Below are positions 36,757-45,344 of a stretch of 64,000 bases of DNA, piece by piece. The DNA lies in the NCBI RefSeq assembly GCF_004152845.1, contig NZ_SEON01000001.1, positions 372,001-436,000 of the forward strand, written 5' to 3'. The position numbers and the translations under genes were made by a program. Each line of letters begins with the position of its first letter. The first letter of the stretch is position 1. Origin of the DNA: Sphingobium fuliginis (GTDB lineage: Bacteria; Pseudomonadota; Alphaproteobacteria; Sphingomonadales; Sphingomonadaceae). The notes under the pieces are model-generated. The model was given only the letters and a program-made list of their open reading frames with translations. It was not told the origin of the DNA and did not search any database.

Positions 36757-37650
36757 GTGAAGAAGAAGCGCCGCAAGCCGCCGGAAGAGCATGCCGTCAT
36801 GGAGGTGCCGCCGATCATCAGCGTGGCTGAGTTCGAGGCGGTTCAGCGATCCTTGAAGGCGCGCAGCCCCAAAATGATGCCACCGCGCGCGGTCGGGGGA
36901 TCGACGCTACTGACCGGCATCTGCTTCTGCGCGAGCTGCAACGGCGCCATGACGCTCCGCACGGGCACGAGCCGAAGCGGGCAAGAATACCGTTACTACA
37001 CCTGCGCGACCAAGGCGACGAAGGGGAAAACTGGCTGCAAGGGCGTCTCAGTTCCGATGCATCAGCTCAACCAGGCGGTCGTCGACCATCTGGAGAAGCG
37101 ACTGCTCGATACTGCGCGCCTGGAAGGTCTGATGGATCAACTGCTCAACCGACGCGACGAATGGGCGGCAGAACGCCGTCTACACGTCGCTGAGATGGAG
37201 CGTCGCGCGACCGAGGCAGAGGCCAAGCTGACGCGGCTCTACGAAGCGATTGAGAACGGCCTAGTGGATATTGGCGACGCATCGCTCAAAACGCGGATCG
37301 CAGAACTGACGGCCATCCGCAATCAGGCTCGCGGTGACGCCGAGCGAGCGGTCACGCACATCGAGCGGATCGGTCCAGAAATCACGCCACACACGCTCGG
37401 CACTTTCGCCCGAGCCGTTCGCCGCAAGCTACGGCACGAGGATGGCACCTATGCCCGAAACCAAATTCGCGCGGTCGCGCAGCGGGTGGAAGTGATCAGC
37501 AAAACCGATGTCCGCATCCGTGGCAATCGCACGGAATTGTTGCGAACCCTCACCGCCGCCTCTGGCGTAGAGGCGGCGGTGCTAGGGACTCGTGGTTTTG
37601 GACCGAAATGGTGCGCTTACGTGACTCGATTGCCACTATCAGTGAATTGA
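36757..37650 (+). pseudogene. Large serine recombinase, N-terminal catalytic domain missing
   Basis: About 297 residues from GTG at 36757. The recombinase domain end (VEVPPIISVAEFEAVQ), the zinc-ribbon-like segment FCASCNGAMTLRTG...YYTCATKATKGKTGCKG, and a coiled coil (residues about 125-190) are readable. The N-terminal resolvase domain with the catalytic Ser is absent and was not found upstream; the frame extends only about 12 residues left (HRFNTYD). The C-terminus runs into bases that repeat the tRNA-Thr 3' end, so the last residues (after GPKW) are probably not original. It is a remnant of an older mobile element. Confidence 0.8.
37609..37629. repeat. Left attachment repeat of the tRNA-Thr island (attL/attR-like)
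   Basis: Twenty-one bases that match the 3' end of tRNA-Thr at 51242-51263 in the same orientation, with one C missing in the acceptor stem. The 15 bases GCTTACGTGACTCGA are identical. A tRNA-directed tyrosine integrase would leave such a direct repeat at the far end of its island. Confidence 0.7.
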
Positions 37651-37674
37651 TTTTACAACATAAAATTCGTGGGC

Positions 37675-37715
37675 AAGAGCTGCATGCCCCCACTTGAGCC
37701 CCCAGCTCTTTTTTT
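37675..37715 (+). terminator. Rho-independent terminator after the recombinase remnant
   Basis: AAGAGCTG (37675-37682) pairs with CAGCTCTT (37703-37710), followed by a T-run to 37715. It lies 25 bases after the recombinase stop. Confidence 0.65.
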
Positions 37716-37724
37716 CGCAGTAAT

Positions 37725-37753
37725 GGGTCACAAGTTCGAGTCACGGCCACCCA
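37725..37753 (+). other. tRNA 3'-end-like fragment
   Basis: GGGTCACAAGTTCGAGTCACG (part) followed by GGCCACCCA resembles a T-arm and acceptor end, but the T-stem does not pair, so it is not a working tRNA. It may be a hybrid attachment site left by the recombinase's element. The rest of 37651-38040 shows no supported gene. Confidence 0.35.
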
Positions 37754-38040
37754 ATCCGACCGGGATATCTCGTGATTCGATCCCGTCGCGATACCTTGGA
37801 TTCCGCTGGCCAGCGACGGGCGTTTCGGTGCAGCCGGGTAAGGCTGAGCGCCGCGTTCCGACGCTGCCGTTCAGCCGCGAGAGGGCTGCCTGGAGTCGTT
37901 CAAGCGGAGCCTGACCCTGTATAGCCTCGCATTCGGGTCAGCCGCGTCAGAAACACCTCCTGGAATATCTGCACGACCTTCTCGGATCAGATATGAGCGC
38001 CGAGGATCTCCTCGAACTTCAAATTCAGCTATAGCCGTAG

Positions 38041-39081
38041 TCAATCTGCATCGCCGGCGAGCGCAGCGCAGCGCTCGCCGGCAAGCGCCAGCACTTGGCC
38101 TTGAACACTGGCAGCAGCCTCGGGTTCCAATGCGAAGCCCGGCAGCCTGACGATCTCCACGGCGTTTGTCAGGCAGTCGATCAGCTCGGCGATGGCCCTC
38201 TCTGCGTCGTCTCGAGGTAAGCCTATAGTGCGCGCCAGCGTCATGAAATCTCGGCGCGTCAGCCGATCATCCTTGCCGTTGAGCTTGAGCGCCATCCGGT
38301 CGCCGCCCAGGCCTGGGAAGACCCGCGTCGTGACCGCATCATAAAGCGGCGCGAACCGAACCGACGTGAAGACCTTTGCCTCGGGCTCGACGATCTTGAG
38401 GAGTGCGAGATTTTTGAGATGCATATCTCCGTCAGCGATTAGCCAGGCGAACACCGCGCGGCGAAACAGAATGTCGAGGTCGGCGGCGGGATCTGTTGAG
38501 AGCGGCCGCAGCCCGCGTGCCATGCGTTCGATCGTGCCGTCATATTTCGCCGATGCCGGGAGATCGAGGACCGAGCAGAAATCCTCTAGCGCGAGCCGAC
38601 GCTGATCGTCCGCACCACGACGAATATCGAAACGCTCGACAATGAGCGCGGGCGACATGCCGTCCGGCATCGGGGCCAGTGCGATATCGGGCACATCAAA
38701 GCCGGCTGCGCGGCCCAGCGCCAGGCAGAGCCACTCGACGATCGGCAGCATCTCGAAGCCCGCCGTCCCGGCAGGCTTCAGGATATGGGTGAATGGCAGG
38801 TCAATGGCCGGCAGCAGAGCGCCGTCGGCTGCGAGGTGCATCGGCGCCTTGATCTGGACGCCCGACAGACGCGGCGTCTCGGCGCGGGCAAAGATCCGCG
38901 CGAGATTCTGCTCGAAACTTTCCTCGATCGCGCCGCGCGCTGGCCCCTCGTAACGGCCGGTGAAGCGACCGGCCTCGACGAAGCCCTCCAATCTCGTCGT
39001 CAGGCTAGAGGCTTGCCCGGCTGTCTTCCTGACGATCTTCGCCAGCACCCTTTCCACGGGTCCGACGGCTGCGAGGTTCAC
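38041..39081 (-). CDS. HipA-family kinase lacking the N-terminal subdomain (HipT-like)
   Basis: About 346 residues from GTG at 39081. The kinase core is present: the glycine-rich loop RLSGVQIKAPMHL, catalytic Asp in ADGDMHLKN, Mg-binding Asp in FAPLYDAVTT, and VERFD. E. coli HipA has about 440 residues with an N-subdomain before the Ser150 loop; here that part is missing and the loop is near residue 75, as in the HipT kinase of HipBST systems. HipA phosphorylates glutamyl-tRNA synthetase and HipT tryptophanyl-tRNA synthetase; the target here is unknown. No HipS-like gene is adjacent, and the nearest HTH gene (39785) faces the other way. GGAG lies about 12 bases before the GTG. Confidence 0.78.
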   Translation of the reverse strand: MNLAAVGPVERVLAKIVRKTAGQASSLTTRLEGFVEAGRFTGRYEGPARGAIEESFEQNLARIFARAETPRLSGVQIKAPMHLAADGALLPAIDLPFTHILKPAGTAGFEMLPIVEWLCLALGRAAGFDVPDIALAPMPDGMSPALIVERFDIRRGADDQRRLALEDFCSVLDLPASAKYDGTIERMARGLRPLSTDPAADLDILFRRAVFAWLIADGDMHLKNLALLKIVEPEAKVFTSVRFAPLYDAVTTRVFPGLGGDRMALKLNGKDDRLTRRDFMTLARTIGLPRDDAERAIAELIDCLTNAVEIVRLPGFALEPEAAASVQGQVLALAGERCAALAGDAD

Positions 39082-39448
39082 GCATGGTCTGTCTCCTGCG
39101 CCACCCCAAAAAAGCAAAAGGCCTCCCCGCAAAGGCGGGGGTGGGCGGCACGAGCGACCAAGAGGCCCGGCTCCAGCGGCCGGGGGCACCGTCAGGGCGA
39201 AACGAAAGTGGAGCACCCCAAGCGCAGCGCCGGGGTTGCCCCGGGCCGCGACGGGCCTAGCCGGGAGCGCCGCCTGCACCCGCCGTCACGGGAGAGGCCC
39301 AACAGATACGCCGCCGCGCCCAGCGCGGTGGCCACAGCCCATGCGCCAGCGATCGCAACCGTCAGGCCGAGACCCGCAGGGCTCGGCGGCGAATGCAATG
39401 AGCCGTAGAGCGCGACCGCGCTAGCGCGGGGCGCCGGTGCTGCTGTTT
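39082..39448. other. GC-rich stretch without a supported gene
   Basis: About 370 bases. Open frames exist on both strands because of base composition, but they have low-complexity Pro/Ala/Arg sequences. A short inverted GGCTCCAGCGGCCGGGG-type stretch is seen near 39168. Nothing else was identified. Confidence 0.5.
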
Positions 39449-39694
39449 TTATTCAGTCCGACCGAAAGCCGACACTGCCTGCGCCAGCCCCTCACCAACG
39501 ATCCAGCGGGCTCGCTCGAGATGTGAGCGCCAGCAGGTCTCCGCACCCAAACTCCCGGGATCAATGCCCATCAGGATTTGAGATGCCTCACCCCACGGCT
39601 GACCACTGTCTTCTGCATCCAGCAAGGCGGCGTATAGTGAAAGATGCAGCCGGTCATACTCGACAACTGCGTCACCCAGAGGAGCCAAAGCCAT
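39449..39694 (-). CDS. Small DUF2285-like protein of integrative elements
   Basis: About 81 residues from ATG at 39694 (a GTG at 39706 is also possible; neither has a clear ribosome-binding site). The pattern RLHLSLYAALLDAEDSGQPW...GIDP...CWRSHLERARWIVGEGL resembles the short DUF2285-type proteins near HTH and relaxase genes in alphaproteobacterial conjugative elements. I name the family from memory of this pattern. Function is unknown. It is divergent from the HTH gene at 39785, across a short region with a dyad. Confidence 0.5.
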   Translation of the reverse strand: MALAPLGDAVVEYDRLHLSLYAALLDAEDSGQPWGEASQILMGIDPGSLGAETCWRSHLERARWIVGEGLAQAVSAFGRTE

Positions 39695-39734
39695 CACAGA
39701 GACCACGATCGACCGTCCAAAAATTCTTCCGAAT

Positions 39735-39750
39735 ATTCATTATAGTGAAT
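39735..39750. promoter_or_regulatory. Candidate operator and -10 of the HTH gene
   Basis: ATTCATTATAGTGAAT: ATTCA and TGAAT arms flank TATAGT, which could be the -10 box of the rightward HTH gene. Such overlap fits autorepression. Confidence 0.4.
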
Positions 39751-39784
39751 AAACCGCGTTGAGCAATTCCTCGACCGTTTGCCA

Positions 39785-40000
39785 ATGGATATGCGGCAGG
39801 TGATTGGCGAGAATTTTGCCCGGTTGAGAAAGGCGAAGGGGCTTACTCAAGAGGCAGTGGCTGAGAAATCTGGCTTCTCACAAAGCTATATCGGCTGGCT
39901 CGAACGCGGCCAACGCAATCCCACAGCAATTTCTTTATGGATGTTGGCACAGTCAGTTGACGCAATGCCGGCGGACCTCGTCCAACCCATCAGCGACTGA
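39785..40000 (+). CDS. XRE-family HTH regulator
   Basis: About 71 residues. A single Cro/CI-type HTH fills most of it: IGENFARLRKAKGLTQEAVAE, KSGFSQSYIGWLERGQRNPT, and a fourth helix ISLWMLAQSVDA. Start at ATG 39785 (an upstream TTG at 39779 and ATG at 39791 are alternatives). It could repress the divergent DUF2285-like gene and itself through the dyad at 39735-39750. It ends about 11 bases into the 3' end of the convergent DUF2285 gene. HipB-like action on the HipA protein is possible but unsupported by gene order. Confidence 0.8.
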   Translation: MDMRQVIGENFARLRKAKGLTQEAVAEKSGFSQSYIGWLERGQRNPTAISLWMLAQSVDAMPADLVQPISD

Positions 40001-40764
40001 TCTTGAATTTCATACTACGGTCGGCGAGAATACTCCCGACGCCAGCCGCAACCATCGTCCGCCCCGTCGTAACCAGTCGCCGGATTCGTGATTTCCGGCA
40101 TTCCCCATCGCCGGGCCAATCCCCGGGGCCGAGGATCAAATCCGCCGTGTCGCGCAGACTGGCACCAGCAGCATGGAGGTCGAACGCCCAAAGCGAAAGC
40201 AGGCCGCCAGCCAACCGTTCATGCGTGACGGTCGCCGTTCCTGGGCCAGCCAGCACACTGTACAGGATAAGAGCGGCGTCAGCCTGGACGGGCACGCCGG
40301 GGACCATGGCCATTTCGATCACGAACGGAACTACACCCTCCGCGAACGTGCCCTCGATCACGTCCAGCCTGACGACATGCCCTCCATGATCCAGGCGGAC
40401 ATGCTCGCGACCGTCGGCATGGATGATGCGCGTAGCATGACATCGGACGTCCAGGCAGCGAGCGCCAGCTCTCTCCAGGACCGCAGCACCCGCCCGAACC
40501 GACAGGACGCGCGGATCGACGGCCGCCGACCAGACCGGCAGCACATCGGCGCAGGACTGCCCGGGATCCTCAGGGAAAGTGCAGCCCCCAGCGCGTCACG
40601 AAGGCCGGATCGGCAGCCGCAGGCAAACATGGCCGCGAGAAAAACTCCCGATGGGCTATCTGGTAAGCGGGATCGCGGCGCAGCATCTCCCAGGCCAGCG
40701 CCGGACGGCCAAACCGCCTGACTGCCGCATGCGCCTCGGGATCAAGGAGCCGCCCCCCAATCAT
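39990..40764 (-). pseudogene. DUF2285/transcriptional-regulator-domain protein, frameshifted
   Basis: Two reading frames join to one protein. From ATG at 40764, GGRLLDPEAHAAVRRFGRPAL.. AWEMLRRDPAYQ is the N-terminal regulator-type domain, running to RWGLHFP and a TGA at about 40572. The continuation EDPGQSCADVLPVWSAAVDP and the C-terminal DUF2285-type part (WPGDGECRKSRIRRLVTTGRTM) are in the next frame. The switch is at TTT CCC TGA, where a +1 shift on CCC restores the frame. It is either a one-base mutation or a programmed shift. The start is one base after the stop of the gene at 40766, so the two are coupled. Confidence 0.65.
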
Positions 40765-40765
40765 G

Positions 40766-41026
40766 TCAGCCCATCTCGCCCATCTGGCTGCGGACGAAGG
40801 CAGCGGCTGCCTCCTCCTGATCCGGACGAAGCGCGTCGATCGCCGGCCGGTGCTCGGCCACAAGGTCACGCAATAGCGTCGAAGGGCATTGTCCCTCGAC
40901 ATTGCCGAGATTGGGGCGGTGCTGGGCGTAACCGACCAGTGCCGCGAGTTCGGGCGAGAACCAGCGCGCTACATCCGGCGGGTATATGGGCATCGCCTGG
41001 ATGGCATTGAAACCACAGGTGTTCAT
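40766..41026 (-). CDS. Small hypothetical protein of the conjugative-element module
   Basis: About 86 residues (75 from the second Met, PIYPPDVARWF). The text includes FSPELAALVGYAQHRPNLGN and a C-terminal EEAAAAFVRSQMGEMG. I do not recognise the family. It stops one base before the DUF2285 gene and overlaps the first 41 bases of the trbI remnant on the other strand, which suggests that a deletion joined the two modules here. Confidence 0.45.
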   Translation of the reverse strand: MNTCGFNAIQAMPIYPPDVARWFSPELAALVGYAQHRPNLGNVEGQCPSTLLRDLVAEHRPAIDALRPDQEEAAAAFVRSQMGEMG

Positions 41027-42041
41027 CAGGCAAGTGCAGGAAAGCGAACTGTCACAGCCGATGGCAAAGCCAGCTTCGGACGCGCTTTCGGGCCTCCCGA
41101 GCAGTTACGGAGAGGCGCCGAAGCTCGGCCCGCCACTGCCCGGCGACCTGGGGCGTCCGATCCTGCGTGCCCAGGAACGGACTGAAGGGGCTCTCGCCCC
41201 CACACAGGTCGATACAGCGGCGGCGGCGCGGCAACAGCGGCTCGCCGACATCAAGGCGGCGCGGGAGTCGGGGCTCATGGCGCAGACCACGACCGGCCGC
41301 AGTGCCGCGACGCCAGCCTCGTCCAACGCAACCATGGCCATGTCCGGTGCCCCAGCCGCCAATCCGACTGCCGCCGGCACGCGCAAGGAGCAATTCGCCT
41401 CGACGCGAGATACCGACGGCGACCTCAATTCCGGAGGGCTGGTGGCGCCGATATCGCCCAACAGCCTGCTTGCGGGCAGCGTGATCGCGGCAAGCCTCAT
41501 CACCGGTCTCAATTCCGACCTGCCGGGCATGGTCACCGCGCAGGTGACGCAGAACGTCTTCGATACGGTGACGGGCAACATTCTGCTCGTGCCGCAGGGT
41601 GCCCGCCTCATCGGCAAATATGATAGCGTGGTCGCGTTCGGGCAGCGGCGGGCTCTGGTGATCTGGCAGAGGCTTATCCTGCCTGATGGCAGTTCGCTCA
41701 GGCTCGACAATATGCCAGCAACCGACACATCGGGTTACGCCGGGCTGGCCGACAAGGTCGACTTCCACACCTGGACGCTGCTCAAGGGCGTGGCCGTGGC
41801 GACCATGCTCGGCATCGGCTCGGGACTGTCGATCTCGGGCGAAAGCGACCTCGTGCAGGCGATCCGAGAATCCGCCCAGTCGAATACCGCTCGCGCCGGA
41901 GACCAGATCACACAGCGCAATCTCGATATCCAGCCGACGGTCACGATCCGGCCCGGTGCGCCCGTTCGCGTGCTGGTGACCCGCGACCTGATACTTGCGC
42001 CCTGGCGTGGATCGACAGGAGGACAGGCATGGCAGAATTGA
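40986..42041 (+). pseudogene. trbI: trbI (VirB10-like), N-terminus lost
   Basis: The conserved TrbI periplasmic part is intact: DALSGLPSSYG, KLGPPLPGDLGRPIL, LAGSVIAASLITGLNSDLPG, LLVPQGARLIGKYDSV, GYAGLADKVDFHTW, and the C-terminal TIRPGAPVRVLVTRDL. Similarity starts near 41035. The cytoplasmic tail and membrane helix, about 50 or more residues, are missing, and the first codons belong to the complementary strand of the gene at 40766. The protein therefore could not anchor in the inner membrane. The remaining trb genes are absent. DUF2274 follows with 13 bases of overlap, the usual order. Confidence 0.8.
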
Positions 42042-42256
42042 AACTGGGCAAGCTGCCGGACAGGACACCAGTCAAACTCTCCATCACCATCACACCGGAC
42101 CTCCAGGCAGCATTGCAGGACTATGCCGCGATCTATGCCACGACATACGGTGTGCAGGAGCCTGTCGCCGAACTCATCCCGGCAATGCTCTCGGCATTTC
42201 TCGATAGTGATCGGAGTTTCGCACGGATACGAGAAGCCCAAAGGAGTAAGTCGTGA
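42029..42256 (+). CDS. DUF2274-family protein (downstream of trbI)
   Basis: 75 residues: LKLGKLPDRTPVKLSITITPDL, DYAAIYATTYG and LIPAMLSAFLDSDRSFARIR. The family is found directly after trbI in conjugative elements. The sequence suggests a ribbon-helix-helix-like small protein. It overlaps trbI by 13 bases and the next HTH gene by 4 bases (GTGA). Confidence 0.75.
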   Translation: MAELKLGKLPDRTPVKLSITITPDLQAALQDYAAIYATTYGVQEPVAELIPAMLSAFLDSDRSFARIREAQRSKS

Positions 42257-42441
42257 CTAACCGTTCGATTGAGCACGATGTCGAACCGCTGACAGTGCGA
42301 GTGTCAACGGCGGTAAGGATAACCGGTCTCAGTCGCTCGCGGATATATGAACTCATTCAGTCCGGTGATTTGGTCACGGTCAAAGTGGGTCGCGCGACAT
42401 TGATCAAATATGGGAGCATAAAAGAATTGATCTATGGCTGA
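42253..42441 (+). CDS. Excisionase/AlpA-like HTH protein
   Basis: 62 residues with a MerR/AlpA-type HTH: VSTAVRITGLSRSRIYELIQSGDL, VTVKVGRATLIKYGSIKEL. The start is GTG at 42253, overlapping the DUF2274 stop as GTGA. Such proteins act as excisionases or small activators of integrases on islands. It is on the strand opposite the integrase and 8 kb away, so its target is open. Confidence 0.7.
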   Translation: MTNRSIEHDVEPLTVRVSTAVRITGLSRSRIYELIQSGDLVTVKVGRATLIKYGSIKELIYG

Positions 42442-42648
42442 TGCGGTTAATTATACGCAAACCCTGACTGTCGGTTTTCAATGCAGATTTGAGATAGCTA
42501 CCGCCCTCTGGACCATTCAGACAACCATCGAACGCGCAGGGCCAATTGGACTGCTTCATCCCTCCAGAATATAATTTCGCCAATTTCGCTCGCCGCGAAT
42601 GACGCTGCTCACTTGAAGATCTGGGCTCACTAACTATCATTGAAATCA

Positions 42649-42824
42649 ATGAGTTCCATTGCACCCCCTGGCACCTGCGCTAGCCTGACGCGAGAAGAAT
42701 TGTACGCGCTGGTTTGGAGCCAGCCAATGAACCATCTTGCCAAGAGGTTCGGCATTTCCGACCAAGGTTTGGCCAAGATCTGCAAGAGGTTTGATGTTCC
42801 TCGCCCGCGTCAAGGCCATTGGAA
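42649..42824 (+). pseudogene. 5' fragment of a gene split by the IS256-family element
   Basis: About 58 residues from ATG at 42649 to the insertion point. The piece contains LTREELYALVWSQPMNHLAK, RFGISDQGLAKICKRFDVPR and PRQGHW, then stops at the 8-base target duplication CATTGGAA (42817-42824). The rest is at 44254. The N-terminal block looks like a HTH-type DNA-reading segment. I recognise the pattern from uncharacterised proteobacterial proteins but have no function for it. Confidence 0.75.
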
Positions 42825-44253
42825 GATCGTGCCCCGCGGGATGGTGTAACAGCGCGGATCCTTGGTAGAGGATCGGACTGGATCAGGCCGCCACGCCGGG
42901 CAGCTTGATGAGAGGATTGTCGCTGACTGGCGCGAGACTTTCAAGGCTCATGTATCGGCGGGATACGGCCCATTCGTCCTGCTGTTCGAGCATCAGGGCG
43001 CCGACGAGCCGGATCACGGCCGCATCATTGGGAAAGATGCCGACGACGTCGGACCTTCTTTTGATCTCACCGTTGAGGCGCTCGAGAGGATTCGTGCTGG
43101 AGATCTGGGGCCAATGGTCCTTCGGGAAGGCGGTATAGGCGAGGACATCCTCTCGTGCGGCGTCCATCATTTCGGCGAGCCTGGGAGCGCGGTCGCGTAG
43201 GGCATCGGCGATTGTCCGCCACTGCTTATGGGCCTCCTGAGAGGTCTCCTGGGCAAAGATCGTCTTGATCATGGCCGTGACCGCCGGCCGCTGCTTGGTC
43301 GACACATGCGCGAGGGCATTGCGCATCCAATGGATTCGGCAGCGTTGCAGAGTAGCATGGAAGACCTTGCTGGCGGCGGCACGCAATCCTTTGTGATCAT
43401 CGGCGATGACAAGTTTGACGCCCCGCAGCCCGCGATCGGCGAGAGACCGCAAGAAGCCCTTCCAGAAGGTCTCCGCCTCGGTGGGGCCGGTGGCGACACC
43501 CAACACCTCACGGCGGCCGTCGGTGCTCACCCCGACAGCGATTATTGTCGCCGTCGACAGGATCCGACCCGCCTGGCGGGATTTGATGTAGGTGGCATCG
43601 AGCCAGACGTACGGAAATTCGCCTTCTATCGGCCTGTTCAGAAAAGCGTTGACCCGCTCGTCGATCTGCTCGACCAGCCTGCTCACGGAACTCTTGGAGA
43701 TGCCTGTGAGGCCCATGGCCTTCACCAGATTATCGACCGAGCGGGTCGAGATGCCTTGTACATAGGCCTCCTGAATGACCGCGGTCAGCGCCTTCTCAGC
43801 GGTACGCCGGGGTTCAAGGAAGGACGGAAAATAGGACCCCTTGCGAAGGCGGGGGATCTCCAGATCAATATGGCCGGCCCTGGTCTCCCAAGAGCGCTCA
43901 CGATAGCCGTTGCGCTGAACTTGCCGCCCTGAGGGATCTCGAGCCCCATGGGGAGCGCCGGTTAGCGCCTGCACCTCGGTTTCCATCATCCGTTCAGCAG
44001 CGAAGGCCAGCATCTCGCGTACGAGATCTGCGTCTGCGCCCTTTTCAACCAGCTCGATAAGCGCCATTCTGTCTGTGGTCATCGTCGTCTCCGATAGGTT
44101 CATTGGTTTCGCAACCCGAACTCTACCGAAGATCGGCGATGGCCGCCAAGACAGGGGCCATGTCATTGCTGGGACTTAAGGCTCCGGTCGCTACGCTCCC
44201 TGCACCTCAAGCCCCAGCAATGACGCTGTTACACCATGCGATGGGACGCGGCC
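42825..44253. mobile_element. IS256-family insertion sequence, 1429 bp
   Basis: Ends at 42825-42854 and 44224-44253 are 30-base imperfect inverted repeats whose inner 14 bases are identical (ATGGTGTAACAGCG and complement). CATTGGAA flanks both sides (42817-42824 and 44254-44261), an 8-bp target duplication as expected for this family. Joining the flanks restores an open frame. A hairpin near 44162-44224 (CATTGCTGGG/CCCAGCAATG) lies inside the right end. Confidence 0.88.
42883..44082 (-). CDS. IS256-family transposase
   Basis: 400 residues, full length. DDE residues: Asp in VWLDATYIK, Asp in LVIADDHKG and Glu in [15 protein letters not shown] block: [13 protein letters not shown] at 44082 has GGAG 7 bases upstream; an earlier in-frame start exists. 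No frameshift or stop is seen, so it may be active. It is transcribed opposite to the gene it interrupts. Confidence 0.93.
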   Translation of the reverse strand: MTTDRMALIELVEKGADADLVREMLAFAAERMMETEVQALTGAPHGARDPSGRQVQRNGYRERSWETRAGHIDLEIPRLRKGSYFPSFLEPRRTAEKALTAVIQEAYVQGISTRSVDNLVKAMGLTGISKSSVSRLVEQIDERVNAFLNRPIEGEFPYVWLDATYIKSRQAGRILSTATIIAVGVSTDGRREVLGVATGPTEAETFWKGFLRSLADRGLRGVKLVIADDHKGLRAAASKVFHATLQRCRIHWMRNALAHVSTKQRPAVTAMIKTIFAQETSQEAHKQWRTIADALRDRAPRLAEMMDAAREDVLAYTAFPKDHWPQISSTNPLERLNGEIKRRSDVVGIFPNDAAVIRLVGALMLEQQDEWAVSRRYMSLESLAPVSDNPLIKLPGVAA

Positions 44254-45258
44254 CATTGGAACAAGCTGGCCGCAGGCAAATCAGTCGAAACAATCGAACT
44301 CCCTAAAGCGCCTGCTGGCATCGACGGAACCATCGTCATCTCTCCTGGTGTGAAGGAAGATCCGATTACTCCGGAAGCGCGCGGTCAACTCGAAGTTGCC
44401 CACAGCAGGGTGAAAGTCCATGTCGGAGAGCGGCTTGCTCGTCCTCATCCCATCATTGTCGGCTGGGTTGAGCAACGCGAACGCGAGATCAAGAAGCGGC
44501 AGCAAGTCTACGATTTCAGGCTCAGGCGTGTGGCGTTTCCATCGCCGTTCAGCGCGCAGGAGCGCCGACGCCACAGGGTGCTCGATGCATTGCTCAAAGC
44601 ACTTGAGGCCAATCAGGCCCAGGTAATCCAAAACGAACGCAGGTTCCTTCACGCCGTGCATGGCAAGGAGAAAATCGAGTTCCAACTTCGCGTGAAACTT
44701 CGCCAAGTCAAACGACCTTTATCCTCCGAGGAATTGCGGTGGCACCGGACAGGAGACAAGGACTACAGGCTGGAGTTTGAGGAAACCGATATTCTCATCT
44801 TCGAGATCAAAAGCTGGTTGCCGGGCAGGCTACAACGCATTTGGCAGGACAGCCGCAGCAACACGATCGAAGCTATGGTCGAAGATATCCTTGCGACGAT
44901 CCTCGCCGCATTTCCGCTAATGGTGGCCGAGCGAGAACGGCAGGCCGAACAAGAGCGACGGTGGAAGATTGAGGAACAACGCCGCTCCGAATTACAACAA
45001 CAACGCAAACTCGAGCAAGGTCGTTTCAGGCGGCTGCTCGAACATGCCGGCAGATGGCGCGACGCAGAACTGGCCAAGAATTTCGTTGCCGCTCTGCGGG
45101 AATCAATTCCCGATCCGACTGCAACCATTGAGGGCCTATCACTAAATGAATGGCTTGAATGGGCCGAAAGTCGCATAGTCCTGGAAGACCCCTTGGCAAA
45201 TCCCCACAGCGTTTTCGCTTCGATTGCCAAGGTGAATAGTTGGACTTACCGCGACTGA
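44254..45258 (+). pseudogene. 3' fragment of the gene split by the IS256-family element
   Basis: Continues the fragment at 42649 after one copy of CATTGGAA. HWNKLAAGKSVETIELPK joins in frame to PRQG. About 332 residues remain, with KRQQVYDFRLRRVAFPSP, a long Arg/Glu-rich helical region (about AERERQAEQERRWKIEEQRR) likely to form a coiled coil, and a C-terminal GLSLNEWLEWAESRIVLEDP. The intact protein would be about 390 residues, of a family I cannot name. A Met at 44236 could start a short form using IS sequence, but without the N-terminal block. Confidence 0.7.
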
Positions 45259-45344
45259 TCGTAGCCAATCACCAACCTTAAATCTGCCCCCTGGATCGCC
45301 CTTTAAAAGATCCGTAACAAGTTTCTAGACGATATTATGCCGTC

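Noticed and set aside
37725..37753. Possible working tRNA 3' end
   Set aside because: The T-stem does not pair and no 5' half is near, so it is at most an att remnant.
42434..42574. Small 46-codon open frame overlapping the excisionase-like gene stop (ATGGCTGA)
   Set aside because: No ribosome-binding site and no family likeness; short frames of this kind arise by chance.
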